Source of the DNA: Muscardinus avellanarius
Lineage: Eukaryota; Chordata; Mammalia; Rodentia; Gliridae
Direction of reading: 5' to 3'
Assembly (NCBI GenBank): GCA_963383645.1
Contig: OY726557.1
Coordinates: 156,799,201 to 156,863,200, forward strand
DNA: 64,000 bases
The notes under the pieces were generated by a model. That model was not told where the DNA came from, made no database searches, and saw nothing but the letters and a program-made list of their open reading frames with translations. Within the stretch, counting starts at the first letter, position 1, and each line of letters starts with the position of its first letter. Positions 48,330-60,102 of the stretch are shown here, one piece after another. The position numbers were made by a program, and so were the translations under genes.

Positions 48330-48534
48330 TTTTTTTTTTTTTGGTAGTACTGGGGGTGGAACCCAGGGGCTTTTCTACCTCCGGGCTATACTCCCAGACC
48401 TATTTTATACTTTATTTGGAAAAAGAGTCTCACTAAGTTGCTAAGAGCCTAAGTAGCTGAGGCTGGCTTTGAGCCTATGCGATCCTCCGCCTCCCAAGCA
48501 CTGGGATTACAAGCCTGTGCCACCACACCCGGCC
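48330..48534 (-). mobile_element. B1-dID SINE
   Basis: T-run, GGTAGTACTGGGGGTGGAAC to GCCACCACACCCGGCC; the sequence AAACC(C)AACTGTTT flanks both ends. Confidence 0.9.
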
Positions 48535-49344
48535 AAACCCAACTGTTTGATAAAGGTATTCTTCTACATAAAACAAGCATACAAAGACTGAGAGATGGGT
48601 TTTCTTTTTTCTAAACTCCTGCCAAAATATTAAAAGTAATCCAAGAGAACAGAGAAACATGGCCCAATAACTGAAACAAAATTTCTTTTTATATAAGATT
48701 AGACCAAAACTCTGTCTTGCTCATGTACATAACAGCTTAAATTTAATTTTAGTTCTCTTATCTAGACAAATAGAGAAATACCTTATTTTTGTTTTGTAAA
48801 TCAGGGTTGCTTGCATCTTTCCATAATGTTGTTTGTATCCAGTTTGGATTTAGCTAGAGATTGTCTGAGTTGATATACAGAGTTTAGATATACCGATGAT
48901 AGATAGATGATAGATAGATGTACAGAGAATACTTCTCTGGTTCTCTCTTCTTTGAAATGTTTGCCTCTCATTTTAGTTGCCCTAGGCACTTTTTACTTTG
49001 GTCCTTCAGATCATAAAGATAGCAGCTTTTGGCAGCCTGAACTATACCACAATTTAACCATTATCTGAAGCCAAGAAAAATAGGAAACTCACTCTGTGTT
49101 GGTCATTTCCTCCATGTTTTTACTCTGCCTTTTTCTATGGATTCTCCTGACTTCTCAGGTAGTTGTTTTTGCATTTTACTCTGGAGTTTACAGTTGTGGA
49201 AACATATTTGTATCATATTTATTTTATATCTGTGGAAAGGTCCATCGTAGAAGTCTGTTCCTTCCTATTAGAAGTAAAATTCCCCAAACCAACATGTTCA
49301 AAAATTAAAATTTTAGATTTAGAGTGAATCCTTTTATGCAAAGG

Positions 49345-49967
49345 ATTTTATGGGTCATGTTCCAAGACCCATAGTGGATACTTGTAACTGTTGATAGTAA
49401 CGGACCTTATGTATTCTTTGCTTTCTCCTATAGATACGGACCTGTGATAAAACTTAATCTATAAATTGGGCACAGTAAGAAATTAACAACTAATGATAAA
49501 GTAGAATAATTACAATATATTGTAATAAAATTTATGTAAATGTAACCACTCCTTATCTCTCTCCAACTATCTTCTTGTACTGTATTAACCAGTCTTCTTG
49601 TGTGATGATGTTATATGATACAATGGCCACATTATGAAATGAAGTAAGGCAAATGTTGTAGAAACTGTGCTATAGCTTTAGGACACTATATAAAGTTTTT
49701 TTTTAAACACAAGCACTGTAATACTGATACTATAATAGTCTATTTGATAATGGAGAAGGCTACTAAGTGACTATTCTGTGAGATGATTCATATCTTGGGC
49801 ACGAAGGAGAAGGATGGTGTGAGATTTCATCATGCTATTCAGAGTGGTATGTAATTTAGAACTCACGAATTACTTATTTCTGGAATTTTCCATGTAATAT
49901 TTCAGACTGTGGCTGATCTCAGTTGACTGAAACTGTGGAAAGTGAAACCACAGATGAGAGGGACTAC
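49345..49967 (-). mobile_element. Tigger-type DNA transposon remnant
   Basis: Complement has the Tigger1-like left part: AGTCCCTCTCATCTGTGGTT, TTTCACTTTCCACAGTTTCA, GAAAATTCCAGAAATAAGTA, AGTCACTTAGTAGCCTTCTC and ACAGTGCTTGTG. The other end resembles the MER2-type end (GGTTCCAAGACCC-like). A deleted, non-coding mariner-like copy. Confidence 0.75.
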
Positions 49968-51302
49968 TTCAGATACTTACTTACAAGGTTTATTCATGCC
50001 TGACATTTCTAAGGATCATATTTTAGGCACATGTGTTTTAAGAGAAGTATCCCTTTGTCCATTTATAACTCTCCATTTCATTATCTAAAGAGACAATTGC
50101 TTCTTTACTGTGAGTCAGATATCTAAAAGTTTGGTAAACTAATGAGTAACAATTTGAAAGATGCAAATCCGTGCTGTTCAAATTGTGGTCTGACAATCAC
50201 ACATGAAAATGTTGTCAACTATGATTAAAGAAAGAATCAAGAATAAGTTTTCAGAGGCTTTTATGAATTTTTTTCATGAAGTACTCTATCTGTTAAATCT
50301 AATAACATTTTGGTCTTATATTTTATATGCATTTGTTTTTCTTTAATTTTTCTAATTAAAGATTTTTTTTCTTATATTTAAACAAGTATTGATGGTAGAA
50401 ATTAAAACAAAACACTGATCCTTTCCATAGACAGTTTGAAAAATACTTGCCTACATTAAAGATAAGAAAATAGCTTTGAGAATGCCTCAAGTTAAACCAC
50501 TTACTGAAGAGATTTACATATACTATAAATTGATTATAGCAACAGTTCCTACATGACTCAGAATAGGCTGAAATATTTTTATACAAGATGAAACAACTGG
50601 CTGCAGAAAGTTGTAATCAAGTTGATTTTTCTTGGGTCTATGATCTAGCAACCAACATGTCAGAGAAGTATAGTCATTTAACTTTTGGCTGAAATTAGAT
50701 TATTCTGTTTTTCACTCTGAGAAAGTACTCTTTTACCATTCAGGTTGGAACTAAAGGAGTAAACTAAGCGGAAAAGCAGAAACAGTAAGTGTGTATGCTG
50801 AGAGCCTTCTGTGAAACTGACTCTACATAGAGCAAAACAACCTGTTATGGAGGTGTTTTTATTCCTATTTCAGAGATAAGAAATATCATTATCAGAGTAA
50901 GCTTACTGATAGATCCAAGACTGCAATACTCTCTTATCTGGTTCCAACTCTCTCTCCGCTTAGCTAATATTGTTCCTTATTAATCACTACATAGGTCCAC
51001 AGACAATTATTACATCATCTGGCAGAAGATTTCATGTAGTCTGTTAACAGTATTGAAATAAACCAGGTTGGAGTAAGTAGGTGGGTCCCCTGTTCATCAG
51101 GCTTCACACAATTGGTTTGGGAAATCTAAACCTAAATTAAAATGAAAACATTTTGGAAGGCAGGTTGGGATGGAGAAGCAGTAAGTGAATTCTTCCATCA
51201 ATCACTGTAGATATTTATTCATGCTAATGTATTTATTTCTGACTACCTATTCTCTTTGCTAGAGAAGTACTATTAATGTCTTCATACACACACTTGCGGA
51301 CA

Positions 51303-51304
<2 letters not shown>

Positions 51305-51346
<42 letters not shown>
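51305..51346. repeat. (CA)n microsatellite
   Basis: About 21 CA units. Not attached to a recognisable SINE. Confidence 0.95.
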
Positions 51347-51349
<3 letters not shown>

Positions 51350-51664
51350 TTGCCCTCTGTCCTTGCCAATCTAGAGAACATAATTAAGTAAAGACTAAGC
51401 CTCTTGTATTAAAAAAAAATCATTCATTAATAACTTCTCTAGTTTATAATGACCGTATAAGTTAGGTTGTTCCTAAGTAAGTTAGGTTGTTCTTCTGGGG
51501 AATATATTTACAAGTTACTAATTCATTGGCCCAATACTTTAAGATTTTCTTAAAATCAATTGTATAGCACACGTTAAATGTAGCTTAAATTGATGTAATT
51601 ATGTTTATCCTAGCAAGAATTTTCTTTTTTATGGATTGTATATATATATGCTCTCTCTATAAAT

Positions 51665-52006
51665 TTTTTCCCGGCACTGGGGATGGAATCCAGGAGCATT
51701 CTACCTCTGAGCTACACCTCCAGCCCTATTTTTTTTATTTGGTCTCACTGAGCTGCAAAGGGCCTCACTAACTAGCTGAGGCTGTGCTCCAATCTCAAGC
51801 CTCCCGTCAACCTCCTGAATGCGGGATTACAAACTGCGCCACCACGCCCGGCTTTATTTTTTATTCTTTATTTTGAAACAGGGTCTCACTGAGTTGGAAA
51901 GGGCCTCACTAAGTAGCTGAAGCTGTCCATGAACCCTGATCCTCCTGTCTCAGCTTCCCAAATTCTGGGATTACAAGCAGTGGGCCACCACGCCCAGCTG
52001 ATTGTC
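51665..52006 (-). mobile_element. Two overlapping minus-strand B1-dID SINEs
   Basis: The first (51665-51853) runs from GGCACTGGGGATGGAATCCA to GCGCCACCACGCCCGGC. The second (51854-52000) lacks its right arm, starting at the linker TTTTTATTCTTTATTTTGAA and ending CCACCACGCCCAGC. Confidence 0.82.
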
Positions 52007-52273
52007 TACATTTTTTAGAAATAATCTTTGCATAAGTTTACACCCCTTACAAAGTGATTGAGATTCCAGCCAGAGAAAAATTCCTTTATGGTGTCCTTCC
52101 TATGTCCTTCCTGTATCTTTTGTAACAGAAAATTAATAGCAGAAACATTTCCCTTTAACCAGTTCCTGTGTTCTTATCACAGTTCTCTCTCTCCACACTC
52201 CCTTCCTGCTTTGCAGGGGAACGTGAAAGGGCAGGAGATCTCTGAAAGTTGACCTTGTGTTCAAAACTACATC

Positions 52274-52306
52274 AAGCAGTGCCAGTGTTTTTTTTTTTTT
52301 TTTTTT
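52274..52306. repeat. Poly-T run
   Basis: About 24 T residues after CAGTGCCAGTG; no attached SINE body recognised. Confidence 0.9.
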
Positions 52307-52714
52307 TTTTTAATGTGAATTTATCAGTTCCCTCTTCATTCCCTCTTCCACACTTCTTTCGGTGGACGATGAATTAATGTAGAAGCGGCTCTTCCTCTAC
52401 AGATACCCCCCAGCCCTATGAAACACACAGAATCCAAGTCACAGTAGACATGACAGTTTCTTTCCCAGAGCCCGTTCTACGATGCCGGACAGAGGTGGAA
52501 TGGAAAGAAGAGTTTTGGGCATGCCTTCCTTCCACCTGTACTATATTTTCGACTTCCCCTTTCCTACCAGCCACTTCTTTCAGCTCCGCCACACTTCCAC
52601 TGTCTTCCTTTCATAAGAACCACCATTTATTGGAATTGTGGACTGTTAACATACAGTGGTCCATACCATCCTATCGCCCTTTATGAAGCAGGCCATGATC
52701 CCGATGGTTCAAAG

Positions 52715-52895
52715 CTGAAGGCTCGGTACGTGCCAAGCTCTGTTTTAAGCACTTTACACGTATCAACAAATCTACTCTGTGAGGTGGATAGTCTTCCTTT
52801 TTTTTACAGACAAGGAAGCTGATGTGCAGGGCTCTGGGTTACACTGCAGGCAACTAACTGGCAGGGCCACAGTATGAATCCATGTCCGCGGGGCT
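52715..52895 (+). mobile_element. MIR just upstream of the MTMR2 CpG island
   Basis: GTGCCAAGCTCTGTTTTAAG, CACTTTACACGTATCAACAA, TTTTACAGACAAGGAAGCTG and GAATCCATGTCCGCGGGG follow the MIR consensus order. It ends about 55 bp before the island. Confidence 0.82.
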
Positions 52896-53243
52896 CCACG
52901 GAGCCTTTACAAAATCCCTCCCTCCTCAGCCGGAGTCGGTGTTCGCTCCCCTCTGGCCTCCTCCTTTAAACACCGGCATGGCCCTCTTTCCTCAACGGCC
53001 CCCCCTCCACCACCGCTGATCCCGCAGCCTACCCACGCGGTCCCCACCCTCGCCTCTCCGATCCTAGATCCTCAGCGCCCCCCCCCCCCGCGCCCCCAGC
53101 TCCTCTTTTCCCTGGAGATCCTAGCCCCCCCTGCTCCCCAGCCGGTGCCAGGCTCCGGGGCCAGGCGGCTCGGGTCTCGGGACCCCCCTTAGCGGCCCGG
53201 GCCCCCTCGGCCGCGCGGGGTCCGGCGCGGTGCAGTCTGGGGG

Positions 53244-53260
53244 AACATGGCCGCTTCCGG
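53244..53260 (+). promoter_or_regulatory. YY1/TISU-like motif joined to an ETS site, with a short upstream ORF
   Basis: The bases AACATGGCCGCTTCCGG combine a near-match to the YY1/TISU consensus (one difference in the ATGGCGGC core) with an ETS site (CTTCCGG). The ATG at 53247 has A at -3 and G at +4 and opens a 13-codon frame that ends with TGA at 53286-53288, before the MTMR2 start. If transcription begins upstream, this is an upstream ORF. If it begins inside, the motif acts only at DNA level. Confidence 0.5.
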
Positions 53261-53381
53261 TCTGCCCCGGCGGCCGGCGCGGACCTGACCGCGGCCGCCT
53301 CCCGGCGCACTCCGCCCTCCGCTCTCGGGGCTCGGCCGCCGCGGAGGCCCCATCAGCCTAGCCGCCCGCCGCCGCCGCGCC

Positions 53382-53461
53382 ATGGAGAAGAGCTCGAGCT
53401 GCGAGAGCCTCGGCGCCCAGCCCGCCGCGGCCCGGCCGCCCAGCGCGGACTCGCTGTCCAG
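53382..53461 (+). CDS. MTMR2: MTMR2 coding exon 1 (N-terminus, partial gene)
   Basis: Myotubularin-related protein 2 removes the D3 phosphate from PI3P and PI(3,5)P2 on endosomal membranes; in humans its loss causes the demyelinating neuropathy CMT4B1. The exon encodes M-E-K-S-S-S-C-E-S-L-G-A-Q-P-A-A-A-R-P-P followed by S-A-D-S-L-S, nearly identical to the human N-terminus as I know it, with small Ala/Ser changes. The exon gives 80 nt, so the intron is phase 2. The donor is GTACGC at 53462, a weaker but acceptable site, and the next codon would be completed as Ser. This N-terminal piece is disordered and precedes the PH-GRAM domain, so no catalytic residue is visible. The remaining exons lie right of the window. 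The start is chosen because the ATG follows GCCGCGCC in the CpG island and gives the known N-terminus. Confidence 0.93.
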
Positions 53462-53504
53462 GTACGCCGCCGCCCGCCCCGCCCCGCCCCGCCGGCGCCC
53501 GGGT

Positions 53505-53765
53505 GGAGGCGCCCGGGATGGAGGCTGCCGGGGGTGGAGGCCGCGGTGGGATGGAGGCGTCCGGGATGGAGGCTGCCGGGGATGCAGGCCGCGGGGGGTG
53601 GAGGCGCCCAGGTTGGAGGCTGTCAGAGGTGGAGGCTGCTGGGGGTGGAGGCTGCCGAGGGTAGAGGCTCCCAGGGTGGAGACGCCAGGATAGAGGCTGC
53701 CGGGGGTAGAGGCTCCTGGGGTGGAGGCTCCCGGGTTGGTGACTCCCGGGATGGAGGCGCCCGAA
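53505..53765 (+). repeat. GC-rich minisatellite at the start of MTMR2 intron 1
   Basis: About 15 imperfect copies of a 15-18 bp unit built on GGATGGAGGCTGCCGGGGGT, with spelling variants such as GGTGGAGGCTCCCGGG and GGATGGAGGCGCCCGGG. It starts 44 bp after the splice donor and lies inside the CpG island. The G-runs (GGGGG, GGGG) are candidates for G-quadruplex formation on the non-template strand. Confidence 0.8.
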
Positions 53766-54970
53766 TTCCTCTCCCCGTACTTGGAAATCACTTCTTCCTC
53801 TCCCTCTGGGGCGTGGAGGGTGAGGACGAGGAGGTCAAAACTCGCTTTCTCGACTAGTCCACCTTTCTTCGTTTCTCCCCTGTCGATAGCCCTAGTTTAT
53901 TACTGTGTCTTTCATTTTACGATCTGTTCTTGGCCAGCCCTCCCCCACTCTGCCACCTCTCGTTTCCTGCCTTTTTCTCTTTCCCCAAGCCGTTTTCAGT
54001 GCTCCTCTCCATCCTTTCTTAATGTTTTTGGTGTTTGTTTACTTGCCCAACCCTTTCCTTTCTTTTTCAGGGCTTCTTGTCCCTCACGCATTCCCTTACT
54101 CTCGCTTTCTCTCCCCATCCCCCAGTCTTCCTTATATATGTAAATAAACACGGCCCCCTGCACTTTCCTTTTCCGAATCTTCCAGCTGGAAGTCTGGATC
54201 TAGGACTCTGACTAGTTTTTATCCTCAGTGATTGTTTGAAGACGGCAAAATGAGTGGTAGTTTTCATCCTTCTTGGGCGACCAGTTCTCCAAGTAGTCAC
54301 TGCTCTAGTGACAGATGGGATTTTTATCCTTGAATTTTAAGGAGGGGGCTTTATATATCTTTGCTGAGAGCTGTTGTGAATATTAACCAGACATCTTTTA
54401 GAGGCAGTCTTTGGTTTTAAAATAGTAACTTAATATTTTAGTAAGGAATAGTATTTGCTATATAGAGCCAATGAAATCAGGTTTCTTCCCACTTAAAAAC
54501 AGTCTAGTATTAGAGAGTTATTATATACTAACTTACTGGGTGAGAGCACAGTCTTCTTTTTTTTCCCTCTCTAGAATAAGTTGAAATTGCCCTCTTACTT
54601 TGGACTCTGACGGATAGGGATGGTACTGTCTTTTTTTCCCCTATCTGTGTTCAGTGCCTTATTGAGGAACCTTTGATCTCATCATTCTAAATTATACTTT
54701 TCCCTTTATATACACACACCTTCTAACCTGCCTGTTTTTATAGAATCCTTAACAAGTACACTCTTAATTGTTGGTTTGTCTTTTCTCCTAGGTCATACAC
54801 TGCTTTAAGGCAAAGACTGTATCAATCATTTCATATCCCCAGCACTTAATAAGACACTGCATGTCCCAGTTGCCAAGTTCTCTTTTGAATTTGTACATTG
54901 AGTTATCCAGGAGAGAGGATCTTTTCTTTGCATTTGATTGTGTATATTGTACAATTGTTTCAAGTATTTC

Positions 54971-54972
<2 letters not shown>

Positions 54973-55007
<35 letters not shown>

Positions 55008-55204
55008 TCCTGGGGATTGAACCCAGGGGCATTCTACTGTGAAGCTTCACTCCCAGCCCAATTTTTATTCTTTATTTTGAAACAGGGTCTCACTAAGTTG
55101 TGGAGGGCCTCACTAAGTAGCTGAGGCTGGCCACGAACCCAGATCCTCCTGTCTCAACCCCCTCATAAGTACTGGGATTACAAGCGTGGGCCACCACGCC
55201 TGGC
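54973..55204 (-). mobile_element. B1-dID SINE with (TG)n at its tail end
   Basis: A (TG)17 tract (54973-55006) precedes TCCTGGGGATTGAACCCAGG, closing with GGCCACCACGCCTGGC. GTTTC(A/G)AGTATTT duplicates at 54957-54969 and 55207-55219. Confidence 0.9.
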
Positions 55205-55543
55205 TGTTTCGAGTATTTTCTATTACTATGAAATCTAGAAAGCTGAGAATTTACATGCTCAGCTGTAAAGTCATTCACAAAACAAGTTGGAAATTACAAT
55301 TTTACGGGAATGTTACAAATGATAACTACTGTTTAGAATGGAATATAACAGAAACAGAGGAGGCAACTAGTATTCTCATCCAAGGGAAAGGACTCAGAAC
55401 CACAGGTGACATCATATAGTACCTTAAATAGGATTGGAGTACTGAAAATCAGGAGGCTCCTGTGCTAGAATCGGCTAGTTATTTGGCCCATATCATGTAA
55501 CCTTCCTAATCCGCAGTTTTCTCATCTTTTAAAATATGGGCGT

Positions 55544-55727
55544 TAGCTGAGTGTGGTGGTGCATGCCTGTAATCCCAGTACTAGGGAGTCTGAGATAAAG
55601 GGATTGCAGGTTTGAAACTCAGTGAGATTCACATCAACTTAGTGAGACCCTGTTCCCAAATTAAAAAATAAAATAGAGCTGGAGGTGTGGCTTAGATATA
55701 GAATGTCCTTAAATTCAGTCCCCAAGC

Positions 55728-55763
<36 letters not shown>
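55544..55763 (+). mobile_element. B1-dID SINE with (CA)n tail
   Basis: AGCTGAGTGTGGTGGTGCAT to GTCCCCAAGCAACACACACA; CA run to 55763, then 14 A. Confidence 0.87.
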
Positions 55764-55775
<12 letters not shown>

Positions 55776-56014
55776 AAATGGGGGTTGATTCTAGAAAAAT
55801 CTGTCAAGTCTCTTGGAACTCTAAAATTCTTTTTTTGCCTTTTAATACCTATTGTTGATTACTAAGGTATTACCTTTACAGAAAACTTTTGGATTTTTGA
55901 AATTACACTAAGTAGGTATCATCAGTTCTTATTAAAAACTAGTCTACCACTCATACATTTTCTGAAAATGAACATAAAGTCCATCATATTTAAAGCTTAT
56001 GTATGTATCTTTGT

Positions 56015-56130
56015 CATGCATGGTGGCGCATGCTTACAATCCTAGTTTTTGGAGAATGAGATAGAGCTGGAGGTGAAACTCAGAGGTGGAACACTCCTGG
56101 GTTCAGTATTCAATACCACATACACTCACA
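56015..56130 (+). mobile_element. B1-dID SINE with an internal deletion
   Basis: GCATGGTGGCGCATGCTTAC joins directly to GAGCTGGAGGTGAAACTCAG; the end of the left arm and linker are missing. Confidence 0.7.
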
Positions 56131-57142
56131 AAGTTTATACATATAATTTTACTTTTGTTATAAATTACGTTACTGATATATGAACTTGAAAAAAATTAAG
56201 AATTTTGACTATAGTAAATTATAGCCTCTTCTCTAGTAAAAAATATAAGTATGACTCTGTTTTCCATAAAAAAATGCTAGCTTTTATTTCATTTTGGAAA
56301 ATGGTATTTATTGAATATTCTATGATGTAGAAGTTATTGTGCTTAATTCTTTCATATCTTTCATATCATTAATCATTACACCTGTTTGTGGTAATCGACA
56401 GCATATAATAGCTTTATTATATGCACACTTGTTAGAGAGCTTACTTTTAAGCTTAATTTAGGCTAACAAACACAGCTGACTTTAATGCACAACCAGTATG
56501 GTTCTATTAGCTATGTTGTGTCTATCTAGACAGTTTATTTTTAGTTGTTTCAGTAGTCTATGACAAAGCAAAATATTGATGTTTTGTCTATAGTAGCTTA
56601 AGTGTTTAGCTGTACTATCACCCTTAAATTATAGTTTATTTTTATACTTTTTACTTTTATACAAAGAGTCATTTAGAAAATTTTCCTGTGAATTAGTTTG
56701 AATATATTTTGCAAATAATAGGTAATGATACTATGTTGTGTGTTACAGAATGTCTTTTACACCACAGATTGGCATAAATTTCTGCTAAGTTTAGATGTAA
56801 GGAAAAGTATGCAAAATATGAATGCTTCCTGTTTATTAGAAAATGGAAACAATATATCTTTCTCTTTACCTTAAAAACCTTCAAACTTGTAACTAAAGTT
56901 GATAATATACCTATCTCTAGTTTCTTAAATTCTATTATGAGATGAACTCAGTTGAAATAATATGTGTTATGTTTAAATGGGAATTGATATCTTAATCCTG
57001 TATGAGAAGTAGTATAAATACTAATCTGAGAAAATAATACACTAACCCATTTGATTGCCCATTGTGTTTTGAAAATGACACACTATTGAACTTGAAGTTG
57101 AATGAAAGGCTGTTGGACAATCTACTAAGTATACATTGAGTC

Positions 57143-57146
<4 letters not shown>

Positions 57147-57191
<45 letters not shown>
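57147..57191. repeat. (TG)n microsatellite
   Basis: About 22 TG units, not next to a SINE. Confidence 0.95.
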
Positions 57192-57193
<2 letters not shown>

Positions 57194-58137
57194 ACCTAGT
57201 CATTTCAGAGTAGCTGTCGCGTCTAACTTTGCCTTGTAGATTACCACAGGCTTGATGCCTTTGGTCATAAAAGAGAAATTTATTTTTCACATAGTTGTTT
57301 TCTAATCAGCTATAGTTATATCATCTTGTATCCCTAAAAACGTAGTACTCTTTGGTGCCTCTTGATTTTCCTGTAACTCAGCAAAACTGTTAGCTCTTGT
57401 ATATCCTGCTGTTTTCCTTTCTTAGCACATGTCCAGCTCCACAGAGAGAGTTGTGAAAAAATTCACTTCAGCATACAGATAATCTAGCTGTATTCCATAA
57501 TTTTATTACTGTCTTTCCCTGTTTCTTGATATAAGTTGGACTCTGTGAAATATAAATAAAAACATTATTATAGGTCACATGTGAGCTAGGGTAGGCCTGT
57601 GACTGTATAACAAGTTGTATAGCAGAATCTGACACTCTACTGGTGATATTTTTCCATTTTAGTCCAGTTTTCTATTTTTCATTTTATACTAATACAGAAT
57701 GTACTGCTTGAGTAGACTTCTTTGATTATTTTTGCTTTTTACTTTGAATAATCACATGTTAAGATATCTAGTGTTAAGCAGATATGCTCTGTGAATAGCT
57801 AAATAATGCATGGTAATTTTATTTTTTGTTTCATTCAGTAGATTAAGAAGTTTTTTTCTGTTGAATTTGGCCTGAATAGTTACAACTTCAGGTTCAAGAT
57901 GAATTTAATTTTATGTGAAGCTTCTTGATATCCTCAGTGGATTTTATCTTTTTATGCCCTGTCCAGTGTATGTTGAGGTTATTATGAGCCCTTCACCTAC
58001 CTTTTTTCCTTGTCATTTTATCTAATGTGTATTTCTTTTATCATATAAACCAAATGTTCTTGTTAATTCTGGGCACCACTTGTCATTAGCACTTGTCAGC
58101 ATCATGTGTACATTTTACTTAGTTTAAAAAACAAGGG

Positions 58138-58525
58138 GTGGGGTGGGGTACAGTGGTGTACACTTGGAATCCCAGTACTTGGGAAGATGAGACACAGGTT
58201 CATATGTTCAAAGCCAGCCTCCTCAGGGTAGGGAGGCTCTCAGAAACCTAATGAGATACTGTTTCCAAATAGAAAATAAAAGCAGCCTTTTATTTTATTT
58301 TTAAAAATTTTTATGTGGAGCAAAAATAAATAAAACTTTAAATTTTTTAGGAAAAAATGAAAATAAAGTGTAAATATAGTATTTGCAGGTTAATGTATGT
58401 GCTACCCTACTGATAAGCAAAATAAACTTAGCAAAATGAAAAGCCAAAAAAATAAAAAAGAATCAGACTGGGGGCAAAGTTTGTAGATAGATTGCCTCTA
58501 GGTTCAATCCCCAGTACCAAAAAAC
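58138..58525 (+). mobile_element. B1-dID SINE with the two arms apart
   Basis: Left arm 58138-58280 and right arm 58463-58525 (GACTGGGGGCAAAGTTTGTA...GGTTCAATCCCCAGTACC) are separated by about 180 bp of AT-rich sequence. Confidence 0.7.
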
Positions 58526-59232
58526 CAAAAATAGCAGTAAAAAAGGGAAGTACACATACTCAAATTTTAAGTAGTCTCTGACCAGTTGCATTTTCAAGTG
58601 GATGTATTTCTTAAAATTATTATTTTAAAGCAGCAAATTCTGTGTTTCTATTTCCATGAATTTTGATTATACATACAGCCTGAAGAGATAGAAGAGTTCC
58701 CAGTGTTTCTAAAACACATTTTGTTGCAAGGTCAAGGTCTCATCTTTGGGTTCATCTTCAGGGTCATTTAAAGGTGATATGTTGGCTGGAAATATGCTTT
58801 GGGGTTGTTTTTCCAGTAGTGGTAATGGATTTGTCCAAATCACACATTCTTATCCATTCACACTGGGACACTTGGCATGTCTTTTAAGGCACTGGCCACA
58901 ATTAGTGTTAGGAACTATAGCCGCAGAACCAGGGGAAGCTCCGTGCTGAACATACACACTTGGCATTTTAGTACCTTGCATCAGGCACTGAACATGCTGA
59001 TGTTTAAGACTTACTCATTTTGGATTTATTATTTCAGGACTGAAAAAAACTTGAAAGTTATTTTATATAATTAATCAGTAGCTATCTTCTAGATTCTTCA
59101 GAAATGCTATTTAAAGAGATTAATTACTACTCAGCAGTATGCAAGGTAATACTGAAGTTGAAATTGGGTCCTGTATACTTTTTCTTCTTCTTTGCTCTTT
59201 ATGCTGTCTTTGCTAGTTTTCTGTTACTCTAG

Positions 59233-59790
59233 ATGAGTAGTTCCCACAGTATGATCCCCCAGACCAGTAGTATTAGCCATTAGGAATTTGTTAAAAATGT
59301 AAATGCCATTTATTTACGTATGTATGTATGCATGTACATATGTATGTACATACTGGGGATTGAACCCAGGGCCATTCTACCTCCAACCTACACCCCTAGC
59401 CCTAATTTTTATTCGTAATTTGAAATAGGGTCTCACTATCTTGTGGAGGGCCTCAATTAAGTAGCTGATGCTGGCTGTGAACCCGCCATCTATCCTCCTG
59501 TCTCAGCCTACCAAGTACTGGGATTGTAAGCATGTGCCACCATGCTTCACAAAATTCCTTTCTTTTAAAATTTTGAGACAGAGTCTCTCACATTGGCCTC
59601 AAACATTTGATCCTCTTACTTCAGCTTCCCTAGTAGTTGGTATTATAGATCTGTACCACTCTGCTAGCCAAAAATTTAAATTCTTGGGCTTTTTGTCAGA
59701 GCTAACTGAATTAAAAACCCTGGGGTAGGGATTGTGTTTTAATAAGCCCTCCATAGGCTTCTTGATGCATGTCAAAGTTTAAGAACCACT
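59233..59790 (+). mobile_element. MER5A-type DNA transposon interrupted by SINEs
   Basis: Left part 59233-59310 (TAGTTCCCACAGTATGATCC...TTTGTTAAAAATGTAAATG) and right part 59672-59790 (...TTTTAATAAGCCCTCC...CAAAGTTTAAGAACCACTG) match the two halves of MER5A. Minus-strand SINE 59350-59550 and a left-arm monomer 59563-59670 lie between. Confidence 0.75.
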
Positions 59791-60102
59791 GCCTTTCTTT
59801 TCCCATCAACATTAGTTGAAACATACTAAATTAGTGATTTTATTAGAGGTATTATAAACATGTTATTTGAGAAAATTTTTGTAAACATGTTGACTGAAGT
59901 AGTAGAAGGTAAAAATCATATATTGATCATTTATTATATATATATATAATTTAAAAAGGAATTTTCTAGAGTTTTTCTTTCTCAGCCATTACTAACATCA
60001 AAATTACAGGTTTTAGGCATTTTTCTTAAAAATAGACTTTTATTGAGATACATTATTGGTAACAAGCATTTTTAAAAAACTTTCATAAAGAAGAAATTCC
60101 AG

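Larger units (their letters stand above)
31950..52900. other. MAML2-MTMR2 intergenic region
   Basis: About 21 kb between the MAML2 3' UTR and the MTMR2 CpG island. No open frame has protein character; the longest ones lie in simple repeats. It contains about 20 SINEs, two old L1 pieces, an antisense L1 region, a Tigger remnant, MaLR LTR fragments, a second VNTR-composite element and several long simple repeats. The stretches 32.3-35.0, 41.4-42.7, 43.5-44.6, 50.0-51.65 and 52.0-52.7 kb show nothing I recognise except poly-T and CA runs. Confidence 0.8.
52950..53800 (+). promoter_or_regulatory. MTMR2: MTMR2 CpG-island promoter
   Basis: Base composition changes abruptly from AT-rich to GC-rich with dense CpG around 52.95 kb and returns to AT-rich at about 53.85 kb. 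The island contains the MTMR2 start codon and first splice donor. There is no TATA box near the expected start. GC boxes of CCCCGCCCC type lie just after the donor (53475-53490), and an ETS site plus a YY1-like motif lies at 53244-53260. This is a TATA-less housekeeping-type promoter. The transcription start is inferred to lie between about 53150 and 53260. Confidence 0.8.

Noticed and set aside
52274..52306. Poly-T as the tail of a minus-strand SINE or processed pseudogene
   Set aside because: The sequence to the right shows no SINE body and no coding resemblance; left as a simple run.
53189..53791. A 200-residue antisense frame across the MTMR2 CpG island
   Set aside because: High GC removes stop codons by chance; its content (Gly-Ala-Ser-Thr-Pro repeats) is the complement of the minisatellite.
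58746..58949. A 67-residue open frame with Ser/Gly start
   Set aside because: No homology I recognise and no splice or promoter context; within chance length for intronic sequence.
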